Shown in pieces: positions 36,428 through 45,174 of a stretch of 64,000 nucleotides of DNA. The notes beneath the pieces were generated by a model that ran no database searches, was not told the DNA's origin, and worked only from the letters and a program-made list of their open reading frames with translations. Origin of the DNA: CBDFKK01 sp965248815 (lineage in GTDB: Bacteria; Pseudomonadota; Alphaproteobacteria; SMXP01); NCBI GenBank assembly GCA_965248815.1, contig CBDFKK010000008.1, forward strand, positions 2,604,001 through 2,668,000, given 5' to 3'. Both the position numbers and the translations under genes were made by a program. The stretch's first letter is position 1. Each line of letters opens with the position of its first letter.

Positions 36428-37633
36428 TTAGACTTGAATGAGATCACGCGGCACGGAGTAAAGCCGCTCAGCGCCGTTTTCCGTGATCAACATGCTTTCT
36501 TCGAAGAACACTCCGCCAAAGCCGATTTCATGCACTTCCATGTCGACATTGATGATCATGTCTTTTTCGAGTTGGAAAAGGCCCAGGCTCCCGCCGGCAA
36601 TGGCAGGCACTTCGAGATGTTCAAGGCCGATACTGTGAATGAAAGCCACTTCAAAGTCGGGGATCCCGGCTTTGCGTACCGTGCTGACTGCGGCCTCCCG
36701 AATGTCTTTAGTCGACATGCCCGGGCGAATGCTGCCATAGGCTTCGTCGACGCCTGTTTTGAGTGCCTTCCAATAACGCGCTAGTTTTTCGGTTGGTTCG
36801 CCGACTGAAACTGTACGTTGAATATCGCCCATGTAACGCTTGTACTTCAGCATGCAGTCGAAGCACACCATGTCGCCTTGTTTGATTTCATAATCCCGGT
36901 TGGGCCGGCCGGCACCTGCGCTGCGCGGCCCTGAACCATTGAAAACAGCAAAAACGCGGGCCTGTTGTTCGGCCACGGCCATTTCATAAGTCGTATAGAC
37001 TTCTTGCCAAGTGACACCCGGCTTTACGGCGGCGATCGCTTTTTCGATGCAAATTTGATTGCGCCGCGCCGACTCGCGCATGATCGCCTGTTCGGCCGGC
37101 GTTTTGACCATGCGAATTTCAACAAACAAATTGGTCGCGTCGACTATATCGACGTCGTCCATGAGGTTGCCCAAGAAACCGGGGAACCGTGTGTCGTCGA
37201 AACCGATCCGGCCTTTGGTCAGTCCTTTTTCCTTAAGGGCCGGGACGACCGCTTGAAAGAGTCCGACGGTTCCCTTGTCTTCGATGATTTTCACCATGCG
37301 CCGGACTTCGGCGTCTTCACCGGTAAGTGCTTCGTCTCGATTGAATGTCTGCGTTGGAAACGCTTTGTCGAACAACTCGAAGAAGTAGACGCGCAGGTCC
37401 GGCATCCAAGTTGGCTGTTGAATAATAACCGGAATATCAATTTCAGTAATCACCAAGCACGGCTCAATGCTCTCGTCCCGGGGGAGAATGGCGCAGGCTA
37501 TATAGGGCGGGTCGTAAAGAAGATCTGTTTCGTAGTCACTCAAATAGTAGACATTGTTATCGGTAACCGCGATGAGAGCATCGAGGCCTTCACGATCCAT
37601 AATCGCATTAGCCCGTTCACGATTGAGCAGCAT
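36428..37633 (-). CDS. M24 metallopeptidase (Xaa-Pro aminopeptidase/creatinase family)
   Basis: The ATG at 37633 with GGAG ten bases upstream gives 401 residues. The N-terminal domain (IMDREGLDALIAVTDNNVYYLSDYE) is the creatinase-type substrate domain. The C-terminal pita-bread fold shows the five metal ligands: Asp in MVCFDCML, Asp in MGDIQRT, His in IGLEHLEVP, Glu in NVDMEVHE and Glu in GVFFEESM. A dimetal hydrolase acting on Xaa-Pro peptides or a creatine-like/DMSP-like substrate is possible. It is the first gene of an operon with the double cupin. Confidence 0.9.
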   Translation of the reverse strand: MLLNRERANAIMDREGLDALIAVTDNNVYYLSDYETDLLYDPPYIACAILPRDESIEPCLVITEIDIPVIIQQPTWMPDLRVYFFELFDKAFPTQTFNRDEALTGEDAEVRRMVKIIEDKGTVGLFQAVVPALKEKGLTKGRIGFDDTRFPGFLGNLMDDVDIVDATNLFVEIRMVKTPAEQAIMRESARRNQICIEKAIAAVKPGVTWQEVYTTYEMAVAEQQARVFAVFNGSGPRSAGAGRPNRDYEIKQGDMVCFDCMLKYKRYMGDIQRTVSVGEPTEKLARYWKALKTGVDEAYGSIRPGMSTKDIREAAVSTVRKAGIPDFEVAFIHSIGLEHLEVPAIAGGSLGLFQLEKDMIINVDMEVHEIGFGGVFFEESMLITENGAERLYSVPRDLIQV

Positions 37634-37750
37634 GGGTGAGAACTCCGGGGTGTTGCTATAACACTCGCAGCGGCCTTTGGCTTGAGGCGGGTACTCTAAC
37701 AGGCGAGAAAAGCGCTGCCCACTTTTTAGATCAGTTATATTTTGCTGTAG

Positions 37751-37787
37751 TCTCAAAAACAAATCCAGCTCTAGATCCCTAGAGCTG
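37751..37787 (-). terminator. Rho-independent terminator for the Tat-exported SDR gene
   Basis: CCAGCTCTAG and CTAGAGCTGG form a perfect ten-base-pair stem with a four-base loop. Read on the minus strand, the stem is followed by ATTTGTTTTTG. It lies 32 bases past the SDR stop at 37819. Confidence 0.85.
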
Positions 37788-37818
37788 GGTTTGGACCTTC
37801 GAGGATTAAGTGCGAGCT

Positions 37819-38820
37819 CTATGCCAAATAATCGCCGGTGATTTCTTCTGAAACGTCCCACAACTTCAGCGCTAGGGCATCGTCATGCATGTGAGGCCCT
37901 TCTGGCTCCACTGGATTGCAATCTTCAAAATAGTAGCCGCTAACACCATCCAGCCTTGGATCGACAGCAACATAAACCTGCGTCGAGGCGCCTTGGTTCA
38001 CAGTTTTGAATCCGTCGCGCAAGGGTTCGTTGGGGTCGCGAGGCTTGCCTGTAATGTAGCGGCCTAAGTTTGTCGCAACTAACCCGGGGTGAATCGAATT
38101 CGACGTGACTTTGTTGCCTTCATAGCGTCTTGCCAGTTCACGGGAGAACAAGGCGTTGGCGAGTTTGGTCTGACCATAAGCGGTAAAGGGACTATAGCCT
38201 TCGTCCCAACCCAAATTGTCGAATTGGATGCCTTCCTTGGGTGCATTCTTGTATCCGATGCTAGAGACCATCACGATCCGCGACGCATCAGCCGCTTCGA
38301 CTTTCGGCAACAAACGCCGCGTTAAGATGTAGTGACCGAGGTGATTGACCACAAACTGCTTTTCAAGACCATTGACTTGCTCAAGTTTTGGCAGCGCCAT
38401 AATGCCGGCATTGCACATTAGAACGTCGATGGGTTCATCCAGCGCTGAAATTTGATCGGCACACGCCACGACCGAATCGAAATCGGTCAGCTCCAAAACC
38501 AGTGGCGTCGTTTGTCCATCGACGCTGTCGCATGCCGTTTGCGCTTTTTCCATGGTTCGAGCCGTGCCGATGACATGGGCGCCTTGCTTGGCCATGGCGC
38601 GCATAGATTCCAAACCGAGCCCCGAGTTGCAGCCTGTGATGACGGCCGTTTTGCCATTGAGATCGATGCTTTGGACGACATCGTCTGCTGTTGTCTCAAA
38701 GCCATAGTCGCTGCGGGGAACGTCCTCGATACCGGCCCAAAGATGCGTCGGTAGGAACGCCGAAGCGGCCAGCGCCGATCCAGATAGCAATACTTTTCGT
38801 CGGTCGAAATCGTATGACAT
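37819..38820 (-). CDS. Tat-exported short-chain dehydrogenase (retinol dehydrogenase-like)
   Basis: The ATG at 38820 with GGAGAAC upstream gives 333 residues. A strong Tat leader is present (DFDRRKVLLSGSALAASAF, then HLWAG). The mature part is a classical SDR: TAVITGCNSGLGLESMRAMA (cofactor), VLMCNAGIMALP (NAG motif), MVSSIGY (Ser), AYGQTKLAN (YxxxK: Tyr and Lys present) and IHPGLVATNLGRY. All catalytic residues are there, so this is an active-looking NAD(P)-dependent enzyme targeted to the periplasm, which is unusual. It resembles retinol dehydrogenase/WWOX-type SDRs. A terminator follows. Divergent from the cytochrome-sugar dehydrogenase gene. Confidence 0.9.
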   Translation of the reverse strand: MSYDFDRRKVLLSGSALAASAFLPTHLWAGIEDVPRSDYGFETTADDVVQSIDLNGKTAVITGCNSGLGLESMRAMAKQGAHVIGTARTMEKAQTACDSVDGQTTPLVLELTDFDSVVACADQISALDEPIDVLMCNAGIMALPKLEQVNGLEKQFVVNHLGHYILTRRLLPKVEAADASRIVMVSSIGYKNAPKEGIQFDNLGWDEGYSPFTAYGQTKLANALFSRELARRYEGNKVTSNSIHPGLVATNLGRYITGKPRDPNEPLRDGFKTVNQGASTQVYVAVDPRLDGVSGYYFEDCNPVEPEGPHMHDDALALKLWDVSEEITGDYLA

Positions 38821-39088
38821 GAAATGTTCTCCGTTGATCAAGCAGCGCGAAGCTTTCTTGCAGTCTAAGCGCCTGCTACCGCTAAAACCGTATGGTCAGA
38901 ATAGCGGGACCAAGGATCGGATACGAGAACCGCGAAAGTCACATGAATGTGATCCTACGCACCGACAAAGGGAGAAATTGGCGGCGGTTCTTAGATTGTA
39001 AAAATTGCTCTATATTGGTCTCAAGCGTGTTCCTCGGAATGATAGAATTTGATCGCCATCCGAGTGATCTGGTGCAAAAGGAGTTTCA

Positions 39089-40645
39089 ATGAGCCGTTTC
39101 TCACGACTGACGACTCTAATCGGAATGAGTTTGGTGATCGGTTTTCCCGCGTTGGCCCAACCGGCGGACATGGACATGGAAGCGCTCAGCAAAATCCCCA
39201 TGTTCGATCCCTTTATCAAAATGTACGAGACTGATTGCGCGGTGTGCCACGGGGAAGACCTTCAAGGCGCGCCTTTGGGCACACCGCTTGTGGGCATTGA
39301 TCTTCGCCATGGGGACAGCGTTGAGGAGATTGCTAAGAACATTGCCGACGGTTTTCCCGATACGGGCATGCCAGGCTGGTCGGAAACCAAGAACAAAGAC
39401 CAAATTTGGAATTTGGCGCTCTACGTGGCCGAGCAACGCCAAGGCACGACCATTCTTGATAAACGCAACGAGATTCCATTGGAGATTCCTGACGGCGCCG
39501 TTCACAGCGAAAAACATTCATTTCTCATAGAGACTATCGCCACCGACTTGGATCCGATGCCGTTTTCCATTGCGCCATTGCCGGATGGGCAGTTCCTTTT
39601 GTCTGAACGTATGCGTGGGCTCAGCCTCATCTCCGCTGACGGCAAGACCGTCGAACTGGTTACCGGCACACCCAAAGTCTATGACGATTCAGGCATTATG
39701 TTCGGTCAAGTGATGGGTTTTGGTTGGATGCTCGATGTCGCGCTGCATCCCAAGTATGAGGATAACGGCTGGGTCTATCTGCACTACACAGACCGCTGCG
39801 ACGAGTGCAACGACGTTAGTCGTGAATACGATAGATCCGTTTCTATGAACAGACTCATACGCGGCCGGATTAAGGACGGCGAATGGTTAGACGAGGAAAC
39901 GATCTGGCAAGCGGACAAGCGCTCCTATTCGACCACCTCTGACCTCGCCGCCGGCGGACGGATCGCCTTTGACGACAAAGGCTATGTCTACATCAGCGTT
40001 GGCATGAAGGGCGACTACGACTTTATCGGCACGCAAGATCTCGATTCGCCATATGGCAAAATCATCCGCATTCATGACGATGGACGCATTCCGGAAGACA
40101 ATCCCTTTGTCGGCGTAGAAGGCGCGCTTCCGGGGATTTGGACCACCGGTCATCGAAGCCAGCAAGGACTCGAGTTCAATCCGCAAACCGGCGACGTTTG
40201 GAATACCGAGATGGGCCCACGTGGCGGCGATGAACTCAATCGTCTTGTGCCTGGCGGTAATTACGGCTGGCCTGTCTTTACAAGCGGCGTGAACTATGAC
40301 GGCCGCCCTGTCGATGTTGCTGATCAGTTGGGACTCGATCTTAAAGAAGAAGATGCCGAGTTCCCTGTGATCGACTGGACCCCAGCGATTGCTGCGTCGA
40401 GTTTTATTTTTTACGACGGCGCAGAATATCCCGCGTGGAAGAATAATGTTTTGCTTGGTACGCTGCGCGCAACCGACCTCTTGCGCATAGAGGTGGTGGA
40501 CGACCAAGTGGTTCATACCGAAGTCTTGCTGGAAGATCTCGCCCGTTTCCGCGATATCGAACAGGGGCCGAACGGCGAGCTCTACATTTTGCTTGAGCAC
40601 GCCACGGGCGGACAGATCATTCGCATTGTTCCCGACGCAAGTTGA
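39089..40645 (+). CDS. Cytochrome c domain fused to a PQQ-dependent sugar dehydrogenase-like propeller
   Basis: A 518-residue protein with AAAGGAG before the ATG. After a signal peptide (LIGMSLVIGFPALAQ) comes a cytochrome c domain with haem motif CAVCH at residues 50-54 and a Met in DTGMPGW near 93 as the probable sixth ligand. From about residue 150 on lies a glucose/sorbosone dehydrogenase (GSDH) propeller: GWMLDVALHPKYEDNGWVYLHYTD, GGRIAFDDKGYVYISVG, GHRSQQGLEFNPQTGDVWNTEMGP, GGDELNRLVPGGNYGWP. The fusion suggests that electrons from the dehydrogenase pass directly to haem in the periplasm. The sugar or alcohol substrate is unknown. Convergent with the SUMF1-fold gene. Confidence 0.92.
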   Translation: MSRFSRLTTLIGMSLVIGFPALAQPADMDMEALSKIPMFDPFIKMYETDCAVCHGEDLQGAPLGTPLVGIDLRHGDSVEEIAKNIADGFPDTGMPGWSETKNKDQIWNLALYVAEQRQGTTILDKRNEIPLEIPDGAVHSEKHSFLIETIATDLDPMPFSIAPLPDGQFLLSERMRGLSLISADGKTVELVTGTPKVYDDSGIMFGQVMGFGWMLDVALHPKYEDNGWVYLHYTDRCDECNDVSREYDRSVSMNRLIRGRIKDGEWLDEETIWQADKRSYSTTSDLAAGGRIAFDDKGYVYISVGMKGDYDFIGTQDLDSPYGKIIRIHDDGRIPEDNPFVGVEGALPGIWTTGHRSQQGLEFNPQTGDVWNTEMGPRGGDELNRLVPGGNYGWPVFTSGVNYDGRPVDVADQLGLDLKEEDAEFPVIDWTPAIAASSFIFYDGAEYPAWKNNVLLGTLRATDLLRIEVVDDQVVHTEVLLEDLARFRDIEQGPNGELYILLEHATGGQIIRIVPDAS

Positions 40646-40654
40646 GCCGTAGAC

Positions 40655-41584
40655 TCACTCATCTAGATCCATCGCGACGCGAAAGCCGACAATGTAATAG
40701 CCGCCGCTCATATTGAAGCGCCTTGCCGCCCGAATATAGTAACTGTCGTTCCACCACGATCCGCCGCGGCCGACATGGTTTTCGCAATCGCCTTCGACAT
40801 AGGCTGAGCCGTCGCTGGGGGCCACAGTGGCGTAGTTCGGTTGACCGCAATCGGCGGCCCACTCGCCGACATTACCGAGCATGCCGTAGAGCCCGAAAGC
40901 GTTGGCAATGCCGAATGTCGCCGGCGCGGTATACCGATATCCATCGTCGCATTCGAATTGCTGACGATGAGAATTCACGTCGGCCACGTTGGCGTATGCG
41001 CACGCCTTCTCGACGCTATCACCCCAATAGCGCGCGGTCGTCGTGCCCGCGCGCGCCGCATATTCCCACTCGGACTCGCTGGGAAGCCGATAAGATTTGC
41101 CGGTCTTGGTGCTCAACCAATTTGCGTATGAACTGGCGTCGCCCCAATTGACACAAATGGTGGGGTGGTTGTCCTCTTGCGGAAACGGCGGGTGTTGCCA
41201 AGACGACCCGGGCAGTTCGGTCCAGCCGACATCTCTATTGTAAATGAGACAGGTCGCGGCTTGATGGCCGGTATCCGCGACAAAGGCCGCGAATTCGGTA
41301 ATCGTGACTTCCGTCGCGCCAAGTGCAAAAGGCTGAGCGATTGTCACGTCGTGTTGTGGTCGCTCGAGAGCCGCTTGATGGTCCGGCACATTCTCTCGCG
41401 TCGTCTCTTCGACATTGGACCCCATGACAAAACTGCCTGCCGGAATTACAACCATTGTTGGGCACGTGTCGCAATCGCGAAAACTCTCACTAGGCTCGGC
41501 AGCTGTGGTTGTTGCAAGGGCGCCAATTAGGAAAACGAAAAATGCGGACGGACGCATAGTTTTATGTCGTGTAGATAGATCCAT
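40655..41584 (-). CDS. SUMF1/FGE-fold protein lacking the formylglycine-generating cysteines
   Basis: The ATG at 41584 (GGAGAG upstream) gives 309 residues with a signal peptide (FFVFLIGALATTTAAE). The SUMF1 fold is clear: MVVIPAGSFVMGS, ALGATEVTITEFAAFV, TICVNWGDASSYANWLS, YRLPSESEWEYAARAGT, NAFGLYGMLGNVGEWAAD, VGRGGSWWNDSYYIRAARRF and YIVGFRVAM. True formylglycine-generating enzymes have two Cys in the RGGSxxC region; here those positions are not Cys, so sulfatase activation is unlikely. Related proteins include periplasmic accessory and lectin-like proteins. Cysteines elsewhere (CDTCP, CAYAN, FECDDG, ADCGQ, GDCENH) may be structural. No sulfatase gene lies in the window. Confidence 0.88.
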   Translation of the reverse strand: MDLSTRHKTMRPSAFFVFLIGALATTTAAEPSESFRDCDTCPTMVVIPAGSFVMGSNVEETTRENVPDHQAALERPQHDVTIAQPFALGATEVTITEFAAFVADTGHQAATCLIYNRDVGWTELPGSSWQHPPFPQEDNHPTICVNWGDASSYANWLSTKTGKSYRLPSESEWEYAARAGTTTARYWGDSVEKACAYANVADVNSHRQQFECDDGYRYTAPATFGIANAFGLYGMLGNVGEWAADCGQPNYATVAPSDGSAYVEGDCENHVGRGGSWWNDSYYIRAARRFNMSGGYYIVGFRVAMDLDE

Positions 41585-41653
41585 CTTGCTCTCCGTTAGG
41601 TGGGTCGCGAAGACGTCTGGGCAAATAGACCAAGACTGTGAACTGAGCAAAGC

Positions 41654-42177
41654 TCAAGCCAGTTTAGGATGCTGCAAATGCCAGTTCGTTGCTTGCTCGA
41701 AGGCGTACGCAACTTTGAGCACTTGGGCATCATCAAATTTGCGCCCGTTCAACATAATGCCGACCGGCAGGCCGGTTTCGGTGAAGCCGCACGGTACCGA
41801 AATGGACGGTTGGCCGGTAAAATTGAAGATCCCTGTATTGCGCCAAGTCGCGAATGCTTGGCCAGGTCGCGGTTCGTCAATTGGCCAGGTTGCAGTGGGC
41901 GATGTGGGCGTGACCAGCACATCGCAGGTCGCGAGCACCTCCTCTACGTGCATGTAGAATTCATGTCGGGCACGCTGCGCTGCCACGAAGTCTACGGCCA
42001 AGTTCCTCATTCCTCTTTCCAGATCTTGGCGTACCCCGTCGCTAAAGGCTTCCGGCCTGGTTTCCAAGTCATGTTTGTGCAGTGACGATGCTTCAGCAAA
42101 GCAAGCGCCCGCCGCTTTGAAGACCTGGCTGACATTGGGCAAGTTGATCTCCACGATGTGTCCGGCGTCAGCACTCA
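41654..42177 (-). pseudogene. Amidase, C-terminal fragment truncated by the IS element
   Basis: The frame codes for the last 170 or so residues of an amidase-signature enzyme: AGHIVEINLPNVSQVFKAAGA, CDVLVTPTSPTATWPI, FNFTGQPSISVPCGFTETGLPVGIML, and DDAQVLKVAYAFEQ. The amidase signature proper with the Ser-Ser-Lys triad would lie upstream and is missing. The sequence runs straight into the IS left end at 42178, so the 5' part was lost. The sequence right of the IS is not the missing amidase start, so a deletion accompanied the insertion. The frame track extends into the IS as a chimera. Non-functional. Confidence 0.85.
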
Positions 42178-42244
42178 TGGGACAGATTGAGGGAATTGCG
42201 TAAGGGAGAGTTTTTGGCCCATCGTCACACGAGAGGAGTGGACG

Positions 42245-42619
42245 ATGAGAGACAAAACAGTGCGCCATCAAGAAGCTGCGGAACGTACAGTCAAGGATAT
42301 TCGCCGCTGGACGCGCAAACGCTATTCAGCTGAAGAGAAGATACGGATTGTGCTTGCCGGACTTCGCGGCGAAGACAGCATTGCCGAGCTTTGCCGTCAG
42401 GAAGGCATCGCTCAGGGCATGTATTACACCTGGTCGAAGGAGTTTCTTGAAGCTGGCAAGAAGCGGCTGGCAGGCGATACGGCGCGGGCCGCTAATACTG
42501 GTGAGGTGAAGGACTTACGGCGCGAAGCGCAAGACCTCAAGGAAGTCGTTGCCGAACAAGCGTTGGAACTGCGCCTTCTGAAAAAAAGCATGATCGGGGA
42601 TGGGGAGGATATCGAATGA
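42245..42619 (+). CDS. IS3-family transposase OrfA (HTH protein)
   Basis: A 124-residue protein with a helix-turn-helix (KRYSAEEKIRIVLAGLRG, IAELCRQEGIAQGMYYTWSKEFLEAG) and a C-terminal Leu/Glu-rich coiled coil (LRREAQDLKEVVAEQALELRLLKKS) typical of IS3-family OrfA. It binds the terminal repeats. Its stop overlaps the OrfB start in ATGA at 42616. An A7 run at 42581-42587, after which the -1 frame stays open into orfB, could allow a fused OrfAB product, as in other IS3 elements. Confidence 0.92.
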   Translation: MRDKTVRHQEAAERTVKDIRRWTRKRYSAEEKIRIVLAGLRGEDSIAELCRQEGIAQGMYYTWSKEFLEAGKKRLAGDTARAANTGEVKDLRREAQDLKEVVAEQALELRLLKKSMIGDGEDIE

Positions 42620-43596
42620 GATATCCTGCATCCGAGAAGGCCGAGATCATCGGACTGGTTGAGCAATCACATCTGCCAGTTAAACGCACGCTGGATACAC
42701 TCGGCATTCCACGGACAACATTCTATCGCTGGTACGATCAGTATCAAACTGGCGGTGTGGAAGCGCTGGAAGATCGGTCTCCAAAGCCGGGACGGGTATG
42801 GAACCGTATTCCCGATGACGTTCGAGACAAGATCGTTGATCTAGCGCTTGAAGAGCCTGAGTTGTCGCCGCGCGAGCTGGCTGTCAGGTTCACCGATACG
42901 CAAGGCTACTTCGTATCTGAAGCTTCGGTGTATCGCCTGCTCAAGGCTCTGGATCTGATCACCAGCCCAGCCTTTGTTGTCATCAAGGCGGCTGACGAGT
43001 TTACAGACAAGACCACGGCGCCAAATCAAATGTGGCAGACAGACTTCACCTATCTCAAGGTCATCGGCTGGGGCTGGTTTTACCTGTCGACGATCCTGGA
43101 TGACTTCTCGCGCTATATCATTGCGTGGAAACTCTGCACCACGATGAGGGTTGAGGACGTTACCGAAACGCTGGAAGCAGCTCTCGCCGAATCCGGGCTC
43201 GATCAAGTTAATGTCGTTCACAAGCCGCGCCTGCTGTCCGACAATGGCCCGTCTTATATTGCTGGCGATCTTGCTGACTGGATGGATGATCAAGGCATGA
43301 AGCATGTACGCGGTGCGCCTTATCATCCGCAGACGCAAGGCAAAATTGAGCGTTGGCATCAGACGCTCAAGAACCGCATCTTGCTGCAAAACTATTATCT
43401 GCCTGGCGACCTGGAAGCGCAGATCGAAGACTTCGTCGGCCACTACAACCACCAGCGATATCACGAGAGCCTGAAGAACCTCACGCCTGCCGACGTCTAC
43501 TTCGGGCGCGGCCAAACTATTCTATTGCAAAGAGAAAGGATTAAACGAAAAACAATCGAACACCGGCGCTTGCAACACCGCAAAGCCGCTGCTTAA
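42616..43596 (+). CDS. IS3-family transposase OrfB (DDE integrase core)
   Basis: A 326-residue protein with an N-terminal HTH (PVKRTLDTLGIPRTTFYRWYDQY) and an integrase core: first Asp in WQTDFTYLKV, second Asp in LLSDNGPSYI, Glu in GKIERWHQTLKN. This is a complete DDE set. The ATG overlaps the orfA stop, so it is translated by coupling or as a frameshift fusion. The sequence closely resembles IS3-type transposases widespread in alphaproteobacteria. The frame is intact with no sign of decay. Confidence 0.95.
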   Translation: MRYPASEKAEIIGLVEQSHLPVKRTLDTLGIPRTTFYRWYDQYQTGGVEALEDRSPKPGRVWNRIPDDVRDKIVDLALEEPELSPRELAVRFTDTQGYFVSEASVYRLLKALDLITSPAFVVIKAADEFTDKTTAPNQMWQTDFTYLKVIGWGWFYLSTILDDFSRYIIAWKLCTTMRVEDVTETLEAALAESGLDQVNVVHKPRLLSDNGPSYIAGDLADWMDDQGMKHVRGAPYHPQTQGKIERWHQTLKNRILLQNYYLPGDLEAQIEDFVGHYNHQRYHESLKNLTPADVYFGRGQTILLQRERIKRKTIEHRRLQHRKAAA

Positions 43597-43651
43597 ATTG
43601 AAACAACAGATGAGCCAAAGACTCAGCTTGCTCAAATCGAAATCTGTTCCA

Positions 43652-43920
43652 ATTTATCTGACGACGGACACCCGAGATATAGCTCGATAAAGTTAACTGA
43701 AAGAAGAGTGAGCGATCTGACGACGGGTGAGTGGGTAGAATTGTTTGGCAGGAATGTGAGTTGGGCAGTTAGGGAAGTCGAACATGGAAACTACACATGT
43801 GTCAGCATTGCGCGTGAAGAAAACGCTCCTCAGTACTTAAACTTCTTTATACATCGAGATCGAGTTGATGATGTATGGAAGAGTGAGCCCCTGAATCTTA
43901 GTTTGGACGACTGTTGGTAA
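43652..43920 (+). pseudogene. Gene remnant cut off by the IS right end
   Basis: The frame is open from the IS edge to TAA 43920, with no stop and protein-like content (IKLTERRV, GEWVELFGRNVSWAVREVEHG, YLNFFIHRDRVDDVWKSEP). A GTG at 43708 would give a 70-residue product, but a preceded open frame suggests the C-terminal end of a longer gene whose 5' part was lost with the IS insertion or deletion. I do not recognise the family. The A+T content and codon use look different from the neighbours by eye. Confidence 0.45.
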
Positions 43921-44048
43921 GTCCAAATTCCAATTGATTCGTCAACAACAATTTCTTTCCGATCATAGTCCTGAAACGACGGCAATACGACTGGTCTTGG
44001 CTAACTGCAGCCGTCAACTTGGGCCGTAAACTGCAGCTGCTTCTGACC

Positions 44049-44196
44049 CAGACTGTGTAAAAACTATTTTCTGGAGACCGGGACGAAATATTGATTCGTG
44101 AGGATGGCCTCATGCGCAATATTGATTCGCCTGCAATATTCTCCGGATTCAATTATTGCGCTGCAGGTCTCGGGGTCTGAGTTTTTACACAGCCTG
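44049..44196. mobile_element. MITE-like element with 17-bp terminal inverted repeats
   Basis: CAGACTGTGTAAAAACT at the left and the inverse of CAGGCTGTGTAAAAACT at the right (one mismatch) bound a 148-base non-coding segment. It is flanked by GACC on both sides (44045-44048 and 44197-44200), a plausible four-base target duplication. The inside holds two copies of AATATTGATTCG and small hairpins but no transposase. This is the form expected of a MITE or an IS with its gene deleted; the parent IS is not in the window. Confidence 0.65.
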
Positions 44197-44231
44197 GACC
44201 CATAGCGGCCATCGTAACTTCAAAGAAATAA

Positions 44232-44788
44232 TCACAACAAAGAGGTTTTCAGGAGCGCACTTTTACTTCTTGAAGCTTTCAATTCAGGAAATATGAAGCA
44301 CGGCAGTCTAAAAAAGTTCGTGCCATACCTAAAGTCGTTTTCAATATAGAATACTCTATTCTCATCGTTGACATAGGCAATACAGGATTCCACTCGTTCG
44401 CATTTAGAATGATATCCGACTTTAGTGACTATGGCTTGCTGCGCATCTATGAGCTCAATATGCTTATGATGTCTCGAAGTATCACGGAACAAAAAAACTC
44501 ACCACCAGTTTCGTACCAATCCCTTTGTCCCACGTAAGGCTCTACATCAAAAGTCCGCAAAAGGTCGAGAAATTCATCTTTCTCGATTGGCAAAGATAGT
44601 TTGAGACCAAATTTCTCATTGAATGACTGTTCCCCTTGTGGAGCCCAATCGGGAGAATTTAATAGTGGGTCAACTGTTTGAGAATCACATCCTGCAACAC
44701 TGATTAGAAATAGAATGAATACGCAAGTCGCCAAAATTGAGAACAATGACGGACACCACAATCGAATATTCCTTGAAGTCAATCGCAT
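44232..44788 (-). pseudogene. Lipoprotein of unknown function with a homopolymer frameshift
   Basis: ATG 44788 starts a signal peptide (SLFSILATCVFILFLISVAGC) with lipobox VAGCDS, followed by NEKFGLKLSLPIEKDEFLDLL and VEPYVGQRDWYETGGEF. At a run of seven T near 44491-44497 (minus strand) the frame breaks; one more T would join it to FRDTSRHHKHIELIDAQQAI and YVNDENRVFYIENDF, ending at 44232. The joined protein would be about 185 residues. The family is unknown. A homopolymer deletion is equally consistent with a sequencing error or decay. It lies in the IS/MITE scar region. Confidence 0.55.
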
Positions 44789-45174
44789 TTTAGCCTACCA
44801 ATCGAAACGGCTAATTTTGATCGATCTGCAAAATTAGTCCTCTTACAAAACTAACCTGTTCTGTAATTTTTCTCGAGGCGAGACTGCTGTAGGCGCAAGC
44901 AGTATACGTATGACTGCTTTTGGCCAATCTGAGCCGTTTAGCGGCTCGCGGATTAACGTCCGCTGTTTGATGTAAAGCAGAAGTGGGCCCTGGCTCCTTT
45001 ATCCTTTGCAAACGCCCGTTACCACAAAGTGAGACATTTCTACTTAGCCCAATCAGAGCCATTTCTATCTGGCTTTGACAATATCTCGCGAGAGCAAAGA
45101 GCGCTGATGGTTGGGGGCACGGTCAGCTGCGGAGGCCGAACTAGGCAGCCGCTGCCGCTGGGGGCAGTTCATAG
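44789..45174. other. Non-coding stretch between the lipoprotein remnant and the GcvT-like gene
   Basis: These 386 bases contain only short frames without family resemblance. An 83-codon minus-strand frame has no convincing coding character. No terminator, RNA or repeat is clear. Confidence 0.5.

Larger units (their letters stand above)
42178..43651 (+). mobile_element. IS3-family insertion sequence, about 1.47 kb
   Basis: Ends are TGGGACAGATT at 42178 and its imperfect inverted copy ending at 43651 (one mismatch in 11), starting with TG and ending with CA as in IS3 elements. Inside are overlapping orfA and orfB with intact reading frames. No short direct repeat flanks the element (left ...CTCA, right ATTT...), and both flanking genes are truncated, which suggests an IS-mediated deletion after insertion. 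The element looks otherwise complete and may still be active. Confidence 0.85.

Noticed and set aside
36965..37639. 224-codon plus-strand frame opposite the M24 peptidase
   Set aside because: Antisense shadow of a clear enzyme gene with all five metal ligands.
44811..45062. 83-codon minus-strand frame
   Set aside because: Low-complexity, no family resemblance, no ribosome binding site.
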